Origin: Bretschneidera sinensis | Lineage: Eukaryota > Streptophyta > Magnoliopsida > Brassicales > Akaniaceae | Direction: 5' to 3' | DNA: 64,000 nucleotides | Assembly: GCA_023935145.1 (NCBI GenBank) | Contig: CM043698.1 | Coordinates: 76,092,501-76,156,500, forward strand | In this document: positions 9,617 through 20,884 of the stretch, piece after piece | Layout: the number at the start of each line of letters is the position of its first letter | Position numbering within the stretch: the first letter of the stretch is position 1 | Position numbers and translations under genes: made by a program | Notes under the pieces: generated by a model | The model's database searches: none | Told to the model about the DNA's origin: nothing | The model's input: only the letters and a program-made list of their open reading frames with translations

Positions 9617-10140
9617 ATATATATATATATTCTTATAAATCCAAATTTTTCATGCGGGTCCACGGATAATTCTAAAGAAATTTATTAGTTATTTGGAGTG
9701 AAAAAAGTCTTTTTAGCACTTTTTCATGTCACTTATCAATCTCTGATATGAGTAAGATGTTCGTTTCTTTGTAATGATTGAACTTTTGAAAATTTAGTTG
9801 GTTGATTTTTAAGCCATGACAAATTTTATTTTCTTTCAACCTGTGCATAATACAGTTCTCTACAAGTATATGTATTATGCATTTTTACATATACGTATGT
9901 ATATACACATAGTACTTGTTCGTATATTTTTAATTTATAATTATTATTCATAAGTAGCTAATGAAACAGCGGTGGCTGTCAGGTGTACTATTCTCAACTC
10001 TATCAAAAATTGAAGCCAGAAAGACGATTCATTGTTCTTCTGATGAAGACTGTAAAAGACCTTGCGTACCGTCGCCTATTGCTTATTGTGCTCACCCTCA
10101 AGGTATTTGTATATGCGTGCCAGCAAAAAATCCCAACTGA
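9520..10140 (+). CDS. Secreted defensin-like six-cysteine peptide, copy B (two exons, intact)
   Basis: Predicted gene: exon 1 9520-9571, phase-1 intron, exon 2 9983-10140 (TGA at 10138-10140); 52 + 158 = 210 nt, 69 residues. Exon 1 gives MEASFKLTFFVALILTP, a signal-peptide core. Exon 2 continues with VLFSTLSKIEA, a plausible signal-peptidase site, then a ~40-residue mature peptide. Its cysteines are spaced C-x5-C-x3-C-x7-C-x6-C-x1-C (segments HCSSDEDCKRPC, YCAHPQGICIC). The Cx3C plus CxC pair is the signature of the Cys-stabilised alpha-beta fold of plant defensin-like and nodule-specific cysteine-rich-like peptides, which also typically have one intron after the signal sequence. The acceptor (GGCTGTCAG) is good; the donor (CCAT|GTTTGT) is weak and directly abuts a CT microsatellite. 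The role (defence, pollen or symbiotic signalling) cannot be told from sequence. Not previously recognised by name; the gene model is inferred. Confidence 0.72.
9577..9632. repeat. (CT)n and (AT)n microsatellite in the intron of copy B
   Basis: A CT run followed by an AT run, starting a few bases after the predicted donor. The same arrangement occurs in copies C, E and F. Confidence 0.95.
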
Positions 10141-10189
10141 AACCAATCTCGATACAATTCGCCTTTCTTTGATGCAATCATGCAACAGA

Positions 10190-11148
10190 TGCCATACAAG
10201 TAGAAGTTCATGAAATAAGCATATGCATCCTAAGTGATTATGTTGTTTTCTATGTGTCCTTTGGTTTTGTTTATTTTCAATCTTTTATGTCTTAAATAAT
10301 AATCAGAAGCTTAAATTGTTTGAGTAAAACTATTTAAGTTTGAGTCCTCTCGCCATATGTGAAAGTGCTCACATAATGTTTGATAGGGACTCTATTCTCT
10401 CATTCTAAATGTTTTTTTATATAAAAAAATAAATGAGTGCCTAAATCGCCTTAAAGTGCAACTTATGTGAAATAATAATATTCTTTTATTACAGTGATGA
10501 ATTCTAATATACCCATATTCCCTCCCAGCATATACAACTCATTTTGTCCATAAAGAAATCGTTGACCTAAAGATTCGACCTCAAGATTTCAAAGCACCCA
10601 AATCTCAAAGACTAGGGTAGAAACCAAAGAACCTAAGACGGCGGGTAAATAATAATGGTTAACTTGTGATTAAATGGGTTTGACACTAACAAATCATAAA
10701 ATGGAACTTGCCAGCATCTTTCTCAATTCAATCACTTCAAAGTAACGGAGAACAATTGATCTTTGTGAAATCTACTTTGGCCAATTAAGCTTAGAGTGAA
10801 TTCCACATCAAGGTGCATACAATGCTGAGTTAGAGCCTAAATATCTATTTTTAAAGAATTTTACATAGTTTATACAGAGAATCATTCTTTAATTTACATG
10901 CAAAAATGCTAAACACAAATGAAGATCATAAATCAGGATGATGACATTCAATATCTTTTTTCCAACACTATAATTTACTGTTTATTTTCATTGCTGGGAT
11001 CAGGAAAAACATGTTGGACAACTTTAAAAACTACTTCTACTTGATATGTTACTATGAAGAACCGATTGATATTTTACTATTTTAGCATTATTTAAAGAGC
11101 CAGCTAAAGATCAGTGAAACATTAAACTTCATAATCAGGATTTACTTT
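10190..11148. other. Unit B spacer
   Basis: Homologous to 3800-4738 and 62920-63880. No coding potential is seen apart from the possible 3' UTR of copy B. Confidence 0.6.
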
Positions 11149-11475
11149 CTATTGAACATCTCCATAACTGTCTAACTCTTTCACTTCCTCCAAACTTCTA
11201 AGAAATAGTGGTAGTCTCTGGTGCAGCTTGACTGATTGAAGGGAAAGAATCCTATGTTTACCATCTGAACCTTTGCCTCCACCTTGCTCCGCAAGAACTC
11301 TTAGAGGATTTGCCTCATACACCAGACGAAGATGATCTCTTGTATTTATTGCCACTCCACCATACAATAAGAGTGTGATGCAAATTAGCAACCAAAGAGC
11401 ATATATAACGTGCATAATATTTCTTAGGATATTTGCCTTTGCCTTGTCAGATAGTGCCAATATATTGTTTTAGGC
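11149..11475 (-). pseudogene. 3' fragment of plastid-type fructose-1,6-bisphosphatase gene, copy B
   Basis: Minus strand, one open frame of 103 codons: YGGVAINTRDHLRLVYEANP, EQGGGKGSDGKHRILSLQ, KLHQRLPLFLRSLEEVKEL, ending SYGDVQ. It is longer and less broken than copy A, but the segment before YGG (read as YALWLLICITLLL) is again out of the enzyme's frame, so the same ancestral frameshift is present. It encodes only the C-terminal ~70 residues of the enzyme and cannot be active. Confidence 0.78.
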
Positions 11476-11559
11476 GTTCAAGCCAATCAAAATATCGTGC
11501 ATCATTTATTGAATAGATTTGGCCTGGAAAAAAAAAGAGCAGCCATCAAAACTGAGACT

Positions 11560-12200
11560 TAGTCAAACTTGTTAAGTGAGTTCTCAAGACTTAGTCAAAC
11601 CATTCTCTATGTTTGATATTTGCGAATACTTATAGCTATCGAATAGTTGTGAGTGAAAAGAACTATTAGATAATGGTCAATTGGAATCCACATATACCGA
11701 AGAGCACACTGCAAATGACTAGCTATGGAGGCTGAGTTTATAACCTATTTTGCTACAGTGCAAGAGGTAGTATAACTTACGAGGTTTTTAGAAAAAAACC
11801 ATAGCGTTGTTGCTAATATATTGGATTTAATGACAATCAACTTTGATAGTCAAGTTGATATTGTCTAGATGTGGAATTCCTAATATCTTGGTGCGACATA
11901 GTACATTGATTATAAGAATAACTTCCATTGGACACAGTAACGATTAAAAGAATGTGATCTTATAGTACATATTTGTGTAGTAGATAATTGAGCTAAATTT
12001 ATCCATAGAGAATGGTTTTGTCTTACATTGAAATCTCCAAGTATGTGTATTGATTAAATAAATTTATATGTACTGGTATATTATTGAATTTGGGGTTCAT
12101 TCCATATATCTTTTTGGCATGTTAGATGTCTTAAACATGTTGACACTAGCACAAACACACACATATGGAAGTATGTCACTAGGAAAAAAATATAGCTCTC
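11560..12200 (+). pseudogene. Decayed copia RNaseH remnant, unit B
   Basis: Matches the RNaseH-end part of the unit A and C remnants (TTTTGCTACAGTGCAAGAGG at ~11746, then the block with CAATCAACTTTGATAGTCAA). The RT part is missing: the sequence passes directly from the bisphosphatase flank (AAAACTGAGACTTAGTCAAAC) to the middle of RNaseH. Frames are full of stops. Confidence 0.6.
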
Positions 12201-13689
12201 TCACACGAACGATCGCTTCACGCTATGAGATAGCGAGCTAAGCTAAGACTTAGTATACCGTTTTTGGACGCTAATGAGAGTGAGCCGAGTATATAGTGAT
12301 TGTGAATTCATAATAAGTATACCTTGTTACAAGTCACCATGACAAGAGTCAAGATGAGGTCTTGAGTCGAAGCTTAAAGCTTATACCGATCATGATCATC
12401 CCACGATTATGTAAACCTGGATGGAAGCTGGATGCGAGTGCTTGTTTAAGTACTTAAAAGAGCGAGCTAATAAAGGACTCGAGCTTGGTGCATTAGAGCA
12501 TGAATGTGTTGATTGTTGTTAAGCTAACATCTGTATAATGGTATACAGTTTTTAAAGAAAGACAAACACTCTTATTGATAAAGAGTAAACCACTATAGCA
12601 TGTATTTCATACTACATGTACTTAGTAAAACCTTAGAGGAAAGTGAGTAAGTGAACCCCTACGTCCTCACTGTGTGAGACCATAAACGTTTACGTAAATT
12701 AAAAGCCTTAGTTAGTGCCTTATGTGACTTTTGACAATGTTCTCAAAGGGATAAGCTAATGTTTGCTACTTTAGCATGTTTTCAATGACGATGAAATAAT
12801 TGACCTTATGGGGCATGTCTAGGAAAGAAATTAGTATGAAACGGAGAGGCATGAGTGTAGAAGAAAGTCTAGTATAGCTTTAGATGGGTTAGGTATGCTA
12901 AGACTGATATAATAAAATAAGTTTGGGGTACAACAAGACACTTTTCTTATTCAATTTTTATTTAGTGATGAAGCTGTTATGTATTCTTAACATGTGCATA
13001 GTATTGAGCTCCCAAGTAGTAGGTGTACTCACAAGTCACACGACCCATTTTCCTTTATAAATTTCTCTAAAGGAAATTGATTTTGGGGGTTCTCTCCTAA
13101 GATCCAAATAGGAGATGTTAGAAATCAGAGTCGAGTCAGGCGCTCATTATAGGTTGCTTGACTCACCTAAAATCCATTAGGATTTGAAATGAGTAAAAGA
13201 TGGGAATGGTTTTTGCGAAGTTAAGAAACTTCTCCTAACTCCCCTTCACCAATGCCTCCTTATTTCCAAATAGGACAAGCTACTAATATGTATGTCCTGT
13301 ACAAAAAAAAAAGTAAGTATGGAAAATGTGAAAAAGGCTGATTTGAGGCTTGTTATACAACAACACTATTATAGAGAGAACACATCAATCATTTCCCAAA
13401 GAGAAACACAAGGTTCTTGGGTGGTGGAAACGTGTGTATCTTCCTTAAATGTGATTATACATCTCACCACTAGCTAGTTAGAAGTGTAGAAAACTGGAGA
13501 AGAGTCCAAATACGAGAAGATTTCGTGTCAAATTAGTAAAACATAGAATCCACTATGTAATTTCTTTGTTGAAGATAGAATGAATCATTCTCTTCTACTA
13601 AAATCAAAGTTGGATAGGATTTAAGAGTATGTTTATCCAAATAAGGAAAACAAACATACGAAGGTAATTTTATCAAATAATAGAAAATA
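12201..13689. other. Conserved unit tail, unit B
   Basis: Shared with units C and D: the GATCATGATCATCCC block (~12380), the TCCTCACTGTGTGAGACC block (~12665), and a CGAGTCAGGCGCTCAT block (~13133). It ends in the AGAGAGAACACATC site that holds the gypsy insertion in unit C. Short open frames are not conserved between units; I see no gene. Confidence 0.55.
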
Positions 13690-13831
13690 ATATGGCCTCT
13701 AACAATCTTGTCACCCTATATACACTGAAGATATATCTAGCAATATTACTAAAAATGACAAAAAAAACTTTATTTTACATTTTCGTCCCTTAATAATTTG
13801 CACTCGGACAATATTATCACCCTATATACAC

Positions 13832-13871
<40 letters not shown>

Positions 13872-14490
13872 TTACTAAAAATGAAAAAAATATCTTTCTT
13901 TTACATTTTCTTACCTTTTTTAGTTTATCAATTTTCAAATAATATTTCTTCTAAAAATGACAAAAAAAATCTTTATTTTACATTTTCTTTTCTTAATAAT
14001 TTGGACTATGACAATATTGTCACCTTATATACACCCAAGATACATATAGTAATATTAAAAAAAATGATAAAAATATTTTTATTTTATATTTTCTTCCCTT
14101 TCCTAGTTTATCAATTTTCAAATAACATGGCTATTAAAAAATAAAAATATCTTTATTTTACCTTTTCTTCTCTTAACAATTTGCACTCTGACAATATTGT
14201 CACCCTACATACACCCAAGATATATCTGGCAATATTACTAAAAATGAAAAAAAAAAATTATTTTACATTTTCTTCACTTTTCTAGTTTATCAATTTTTTA
14301 TAATATTGCTACAAAAAATGACCAAAAAATCTTTATTTTATATTTTCTTCCCTTAACAATTTGTAGTTTGAAAATATTATCACCCTGTATACACTAAATA
14401 TATATTGCAATGTTACTAATAATGAAAAAACAAACCTTTTTTTTACATTTTTTCCCTTTTCTGGTTTATCAATTTTCAAATAATATTTCT
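13690..14490. repeat. AT-rich ~180-bp satellite block, unit C
   Basis: Same repeat family as units A and B, with about five CAATATT-TCACC landmarks and an inserted (AT)n run at ~13835-13864. Confidence 0.85.
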
Positions 14491-14689
14491 ATATATATGA
14501 TATTAGAAAATAATGCTTCGACAAAATTTGCATCCTAAGATTAATTTGATAGTATTAAAATACCGAGTCTTTTTTTTTGGTTTCTCAGGTCTTAAAATCC
14601 AAATATATCTATAAAGTCTAGGCGAGCTCAACTTCTGAAATTCAAATCAAAGAGCTGGCATCTTTATCACAAGTATTTAGGTCTCAACC

Positions 14690-14742
14690 ATGGAAGCTTC
14701 GTTCAAACTGACCTTTTTGGTTGCTCTTATGCTTACATCATG

Positions 14743-14823
<81 letters not shown>

Positions 14824-15344
14824 TATAGATATTCTTATAAATCCAATTTTGTCAAGCGAGTCCATAGATAATTCTAAAGAAATTTATTAGTTATTTGGAG
14901 TGAAAAAAAATTCTTTTTAGCACTTTTTCATGTCATTTGTCAATCTCTGATATAGGTGAGATGTTTGTTTTTATGTAATGATTGAACTTTTAAAAATTAG
15001 TTGGTTGATTTATAAGCCACGACAAATTTTGTTTTCTATCAAACTGTGCAAAACATGGGTCTCTAGAGTATATTTATTAGGCATTTTTGCATATACGTAC
15101 GTATATACACGTGGTGCTTTATAATTATTATTCATAAGTAGCTAATGTAACAATGGTGGCTGTATAGTGTACTATTCTCAACTCTATTGGAAATTGAAGC
15201 TAGAACAATGATTCATTGTTCTTCTGATAAAGACTGTAAAAGACCTTGCGAACCGTCGCCTATTACTTATTGTGCTTACCCTTAAGGTATTTTTATTTGC
15301 GTGCCATCAAAAAATCACATTTGAAGCCAATCTCGATCCAGTTC
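14690..15344 (+). pseudogene. Defensin-like peptide gene, copy C (premature stop)
   Basis: Exon 1 (14690-14741) is intact: MEASFKLTFLVALMLTS, followed by the CT/AT microsatellite. The acceptor GGCTGTCAG of copies B and F reads GGCTGTATAG, which moves the AG one base downstream (exon 2 would start at 15168) and would shift the frame. In the cysteine frame the region reads CSSDKDCKRPCEPSP and YCAYP, then TAA at 15283-15285, and the fifth cysteine codon TGT is TTT. At least three independent lesions make this copy non-functional. Confidence 0.75.
14747..14825. repeat. (CT)n and (AT)n microsatellite in the intron of copy C
   Basis: Long CT run followed by an AT run, immediately after the predicted donor. 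Confidence 0.95.
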
Positions 15345-16094
15345 GCCTATTTTGATGCAATCATGCAACGGATTCCATACTAGTAGAAGTTCATGAAATA
15401 AGCATATGCATCTGAAGTGATTACATTGTTTTCTATTTGTTCTTTGGTTTTGTTTATTTTCAACCTTTTATTTCTTAGATAATAATCAGAAGATTAAATT
15501 GTTTGAGTAAGAGTATTTAAGTTTGAGTCATCTCGCCATGTGCTAAAATGCTTACATATTGTTTGATAGGGACAGTATTCTTTCCCTCTAAACGTTTTTA
15601 TTTATAAAAAAAAAAATAAATGAGTGCCTAAATCGCTTTAAAGTGCTACTTATGTGAAATAATAATGTTCTTTTAGTACAGTGATGAATTCTAATATACC
15701 CGTATTCCCTCCCAACCTATAGAACTCATTTTGTCCATAAAGAAATTGTTGACCTAAAGATTCGACCTCAAGATTTCAATACACCAAAATCTCAAAGACT
15801 AGGGTAAAAACCAAAGAACTTAAAGCGGTGGGTAAATAATAATGGTGAATTAACTTGTGATTAAATGGGGTTGACACTAACAAATCATAAAATGGAACTT
15901 GTCAGCATTTTTCTCAATTCGATCACTTCAAAGTAACGAAGAACAATTGATCTTTGTGAAATCTACTTTGGCAAATTAAGCTTAGAGTGAATTCCACATC
16001 AAGGTGCATACAATGCTGAGTTAGAACCTAAATATTTATTCAAAAAGAATTTTACACAATTTATATAGAGGTTCATTCTTTAATTTACTTGGTC

Positions 16095-17470
16095 AAACTA
16101 TTAGCTATTGCTGAGTAATTGAGAATAAGTGAGTTATCAAGATCACGCAAAAAATGATAGGCAAATAAGTTTATTAAGAGATAGAAGGCTTCTTAAGTGG
16201 CGAAAGACTATATCCAATAAGAGGGTGTAGGTTATCATCGCCATTCTAGTTATCATCACAATTTTGGGGCTGTGAAAGCACCATATAGACTTTAAATTTA
16301 CATTTCTCAATGAAAAATTGGATGACTAAATCTACTTGAAACTACACATAGTTCTGTGTTAGAAGGCTAAGAGCACGAAGAAAGTTAGCTTCAATGTTTC
16401 GTTTACGACATGAAATTTTCATCCAAACAAAGGTATTTGAGATTTCATTGAGGTATGAAAACTTATGAGTTAGCATGATTGATGAGGATCACTGTATGTA
16501 TGTACAACGATCCAAGGATAAATTAATAAAATTATTGCTTTGTGTCGATGATATTTATTGGCTTGAAAGATAAAAAAAAAATTGTCACCATTTAAGAATG
16601 TTTGTTCTCTCATCTATAAGATGAAGGACTTGGGAGAAGCTGATTATGCACTTTATGTGAAGATCTATAAAGATTGTTAAAAGAATCTTTTAGCTTTGTC
16701 ATAAAAGCCTTACATTAAAAAGATTCTTTAATGGTTTAATTCACATTGTAACAATCCCATAGACACCCTTACAACTAAAGATGAAGGCTTAAGCCATGAA
16801 TTATATCTAAGGCTCCATAAAAGAAGAAAGAAATTGGAAGAGTTTCTTACTTTAGTGTTGCAGAAAGCATGTTGTAAGCTAGAGGCATACTATGTCTAAT
16901 ATTTGCAAAGCCTTGTAGCTAGTGTATAGCTATGAGTGAAAAGAACCATTAGATAATGGTCAATTAGGATCCACATATACTGAAGAGCACTGCAATGGAC
17001 TAGTCGTAGAGGCTGAATGTGTAACTTATTTTGCTACAGTGCAAGAGGTAGTATAGCTTAAGAGGTTTTTAGAAAAACTTGAGAGTGGTCGCTAATATAT
17101 TAGATTTAGTGACAATCAACTTTGATAGTCAAGTTGATATTCTTTAGATGTGGAATTCTTAATATCTTGGTGGGCAAAAGTACATTGATTATAAGAATAA
17201 CTTTCATTGGAGACAATATGGATTAAAAGAATGTGATCTACAGTACAAATTTACGTAATAGATAATTGAGCTAAATTTAACCCTAGAGAATGGTTTTGTC
17301 TTACATTGAAATCTCTAAGTATGTATATTGATTAAATAAATATCTATGTACTGGCCTATTATTGAACTTATTACTCATTTAATGTATATTTTGGGCATGT
17401 TAGATGTCATATACATATTGACACTAGCACAAACACACACATATGAAAGTATGTCACTAGAAAAAAAAAG
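16095..17470 (+). pseudogene. Decayed copia RT-RNaseH remnant, unit C
   Basis: Best-preserved of the four remnants. Around 16541-16560 the frame reads LLLCVDDIYWLER, carrying the VDD catalytic box of copia RT. KMKDLGEADYAL follows at ~16618. The RNaseH part (~17020-17260) reads ATVQEVV then LKRFLEKLESGR in one frame. Many stops and frame changes. The sequence joins the peptide-gene spacer directly at ~16090 (TTAATTTACTTGGTCAAAC), because the bisphosphatase fragment is deleted here. Confidence 0.68.
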
Positions 17471-17832
17471 GGTTAGCTCTCTCACATGAACGATCACTTC
17501 ACGCGTTGAGATAGCGAGTTGGGATGAAACTTTGTATATTATTTTTAGGCGATCATGAGTGCGAACCAAGTATATAGTGAATGTGAATTCATAATAAGTA
17601 TACCTTGTTACAAGTTGCCTTAATTAGAGTGAAGATGATGTTTTGAGTCAAAGTTTAAAGCTTAGATCAATCATGATCATCCCACGATTATGTAAACCTG
17701 GATGGAAGCCGGATGCTAGTGCTTATTTAAGTACTTAAAAGAGCGAGCTAATAAAAGATTTGAGCTAGGCACATGAGAGCATGAATGTGTTGATTGTGAT
17801 TAAGCTAAGATCTGTATGGTTGTATATAATTT

Positions 17833-17898
<66 letters not shown>

Positions 17899-18839
17899 CA
17901 CACGTAAACCACGATAGCATGGATTTTATACCACATATGCTTAGTATGAACTTAGAGGAAAGTGAGTGAGTGAATCCCTACGTTCTTACTGTGTGAGACC
18001 CTAGATGTTTATGTAAATTAAAAGCCTCAGTTAGTGCCCTATGTGACTTTTGACTATGTTCTCAAAGGGACAAGTTAATGTTTGCTATGTTAGCATGTTT
18101 TCGACGACGATGAAATAATTAGCCTTATAGGGCATGTCTAGGAAAACAATTAGTGTGAAATGAAGGGGCATAAGCGTAGAAGAATGACTATTTTGTTTAC
18201 ATCCATCACATGTGTTCACAAGTCGACCAATTATGTCGCTTTGTTAAAGCTTGAACATAATTGTGGATACATGGTAGGAAAGTAAAGTGTAGTATAGCTT
18301 TAGATGGGTTAGGTATGCTAAGGCTGATATGGTATAATAAGTTTGGGGCACAACGAGACACTTTTCTAATTCAGTTTTTATTTAGCGTTGAAGCTACTAT
18401 GTATTCCTAACAGGTAAATAGTATTAAGCTCCCAAGTGTACGTGTACTCAGAAGTCACACAATCGATTTTCCTTTATAAATTTCTTTAAAGGAAATTGAT
18501 GTTGAGGGTTCTCTTTGTCTCTATTGGGCAATGTTGGGTTCATCATGTGCGAGTATGAGATGTTAGAAATCAAAGTCGAGTCAGGCACTCATGATGGGTT
18601 GCCTGACTCGCCTAAGATCCATTAGGATTTGAAAGGAGTAAAGGTGGGAATGGTTTTGGAGAAGTTAAGAAAGTTCTCCTAACTCCCCTTCACCAAGATC
18701 TCCTTATTTCCAAATGGGACAAGTTGGTAAAATGTCTGTCTTGTACAAAAAAAAAAAAAAAAGTAAGACTGGAAAATATGAAAAAAAAAAGAGCAGAATT
18801 GAGGCCTGTTATACAACAACACTATTCTAGAGAGAGAAC
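17471..18839. other. Conserved unit tail, unit C, left of the gypsy insertion
   Basis: Same blocks as in unit B, ending at AGAGAGAACACATC (18844). It carries a long (AT)n run followed by (AC)n at 17835-17903. No gene is seen. Confidence 0.55.
17835..17903. repeat. (AT)n(AC)n microsatellite
   Basis: An uninterrupted AT run followed by an ACAC run, in the unit C tail. Confidence 0.95.
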
Positions 18840-18844
18840 ACATC
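18840..18844. repeat. Left target-site duplication ACATC
   Basis: ACATC precedes the left LTR and recurs at 21991-21995. The empty sites in other units (13381 and 24849, GAGAACACATC followed by ATCATTTCC) have a single copy, which confirms the duplication. Confidence 0.9.
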
Positions 18845-19325
18845 TAATGCTGGGCAGAATAGAGATTATTCTGCAGGCTAGTCGAATAGATAGTTCACAG
18901 GGAGTAACACAAGATAAAACCCTAAACAATACAGAGAAACAACCTTGATGTTTTATTTAAAATTATGCAATTACAATAATGTCATTTACTAAACCCTAAA
19001 ACCTTATTTATAAGGTCAAGCTAAAATAGGAAAATTAAATTAAAGCCGAATTTAAAGTAATTGCAAAAAAATAAGAAGTTTTCTAAACTGAAAACTGCCA
19101 AATTAAGGGCCTAAATGTCGTTTTTTGGCTTAAAAACAACAATGCTCAGGGCTAAACTTGAGTTTTGCCCGGAAGCCTGTTGCCAATGAGACTAGGATAT
19201 TTGGGACCCGTTCTAGGTAGTCCACTTGCCATCTTTGCGCTGATCTGCCAACTCAAGGTTTCTTAGTGCCAACAACGTGCTATCTGACAACTCAGCATCA
19301 TCCAACTCAGCATCCTCCTGCATCA
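18845..19325 (-). repeat. 3' LTR (left) of the gypsy derivative
   Basis: 481 bp, aligned to 21477-21990. Left edge TAATGCTGGGCAGAAT versus TGACACCGGGCAGAAT: all four differences in the first ten bases are transitions, and the terminal TG has become TA. The right edge is GCATCA. It shares AACCTTATTTATAAGGTCAAGCT with the other LTR; a short stretch (GAGCCCGTGGCGCGC and neighbours) is missing here. Confidence 0.88.
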
Positions 19326-19747
19326 GTCGCCTCGGGTTGGAAAGAACTCGTCCTTGAGTTCCCAATAGCCTCATCGGAATCCAAAAAACAAGGACTTAAG
19401 TGTTTCACATTAAAGACATCAGAAGTCCTCAAATGACTGGGGAGGCGTAGTCTGTAGGTGTTATCATTGATCTTCTGCAGGATCTCACAGGGTCCAATCT
19501 TCTGCTCCTTAAGCTTATTATACTCTCCCACTGGAAAACAATCACAAGTTAATACCGCCCAAACAAAATCACTAACATCAAAAAGTACCTGACGACGATG
19601 ACTGTCGCTCTGAACCTTCTTCTTTGATCCTAATAGCTTCTCATTGAAAAAAACTATGGGGTGCCCTTCCTGACTCAGAAAACCACCAATACCAACCACA
19701 GATGCATCACAGTTTACCTCGAACACTTTTTCAAAATCAGGCGGCAA
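19307..19747 (-). pseudogene. RNaseH N-terminus joined to integrase C-terminal tail (gypsy pol remnant)
   Basis: The reading frame starts with PDFEKVFEVNCDASVVGIGG and LSQEGHPIVFFNEKL, the start of a gypsy RNaseH domain (FEV-CDAS motif). After a junction at ~19610-19630 it passes into ...VLFDVSDFVWAVLTCD and then YNKLKEQKIGPCEILQKIND and RTSDVFNVKHL, the tail after the integrase core. The remainder of RNaseH and the whole DDE integrase core are missing. Upstream, the protease tail runs directly into RNaseH, so RT is absent too. Confidence 0.8.
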
Positions 19748-19798
19748 CCCGGGAGGAAGATCCTCTAGTATCAGGTCAGAAAATTCTGCCAGCAGCTG

Positions 19799-20391
19799 CT
19801 ACACCTCTGCCGGTAAATCTGGATTCATGTCTGTTGCACTATTCCCACAAGGCAGCAAAGCATAGACCACATCCCCATGCTCAATCTCAGCTAAAAATGT
19901 GGACATTGAAAGTAGATTAGTATTACTGGCTACCGGGGTAGGAGTGGTTCCTTCCCGACGAGGTGCCAACACAATCTTCTTCCCTTTGATGCTAAGGGAA
20001 TAGGTATTTTTCCGCCCATCATGGATAACACTACGATCATACTGCCAAGGTCTGCCTAACAATACATGACAAGCATCCATAGACACAACATCACACCAAG
20101 TATTATCAAAATATTTCCTACCAATCGAAAAGATACTAGGCATCGCCTATCTACTATTACCTCACTGCCTTTATTCAACCACAACAATTTATACGGCTTG
20201 GGATGACAATCTATCTTCAACTGCAATTTCTGGACAGCCTCTTCAGATACTATGTTCTCGCAACTACCACTGTCAATGATCATCTTGCAGACTTTATCTG
20301 CAACTGTGCAGGTCGTATGAAAAATATTAGTCCTCAACCAATCGTCCCCTGTATCGCCCTTGGGGGTCAGTAAACTCTTACGAACAACCAA
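19799..20391 (-). pseudogene. Gypsy aspartic protease region, frameshifted
   Basis: Two overlapping frames (20056-20391 and 19799-20143) together cover a retroviral-type protease. IIDSGSCENIVSEEAVQKLQ carries the catalytic DSG, and SMDACHVLLGRPWQYDRSVI is the flap-to-helix segment. A frameshift at ~20140 (GATACTAGGC) splits the domain. The homologous element at 53732-54868 is open through this point. Confidence 0.85.
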
Positions 20392-20693
20392 GGTCTCATG
20401 GCCATCCCATACAACACATCTCCATCTTCATCATCGTCATACACAGGCTCTCCAATCTCCTCAGTTTCATCTACCATGTCATTCTCAATTAGGAGATTTT
20501 TGCCCTTTTGACTAGCAAGCTTCCTGCACTCAGTCGACTTATGTCCCTGTTCACCACATCTGAAACATCTAATATTTGAGCTAGGGTTACCTTTGGGTGG
20601 CTGTTGGGCAGGACAGAATTCTTGAGGGTGAACCGGCCGACTACTTTGATTGCTGCTTCGGTTCATTGGCCTTCTGTTCTGCTGTTTTTCCAC
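20367..20693 (-). pseudogene. Gag zinc knuckle (CCHC) segment
   Basis: The frame carries RCFRCGEQGHKSTEC, a perfect CX2CX4HX4C zinc knuckle, followed by a lysine-rich stretch and an acidic stretch (DDDEDGD). It is followed by the protease in a shifted frame (shift near 20400). Function in an intact element: binding genomic RNA in the virus-like particle. Confidence 0.85.
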
Positions 20694-20884
20694 CGCAAGT
20701 GCATGCTGGTATGCTTCAGAAACGGTTTACAGCGAGTGAAGGCTGAGGACATCCTACAAGGACTGTTGTAATTCCCCCAAATACCATGCCACCATCTGCT
20801 CCTCTGTCTCGGATAATTCATTCCGGGCTATCAATTGATAGAACTCCTCCGTGTAATCATCCACAGATCTCGTGCCCTGCCTCA

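Noticed and set aside
14690..14890. Proteins with Ser-Leu and Tyr-Ile repeats (14690, 17781, 25862, 62190)
   Set aside because: They are translations of CT and AT microsatellites that follow the true signal-peptide exon or lie in tails.
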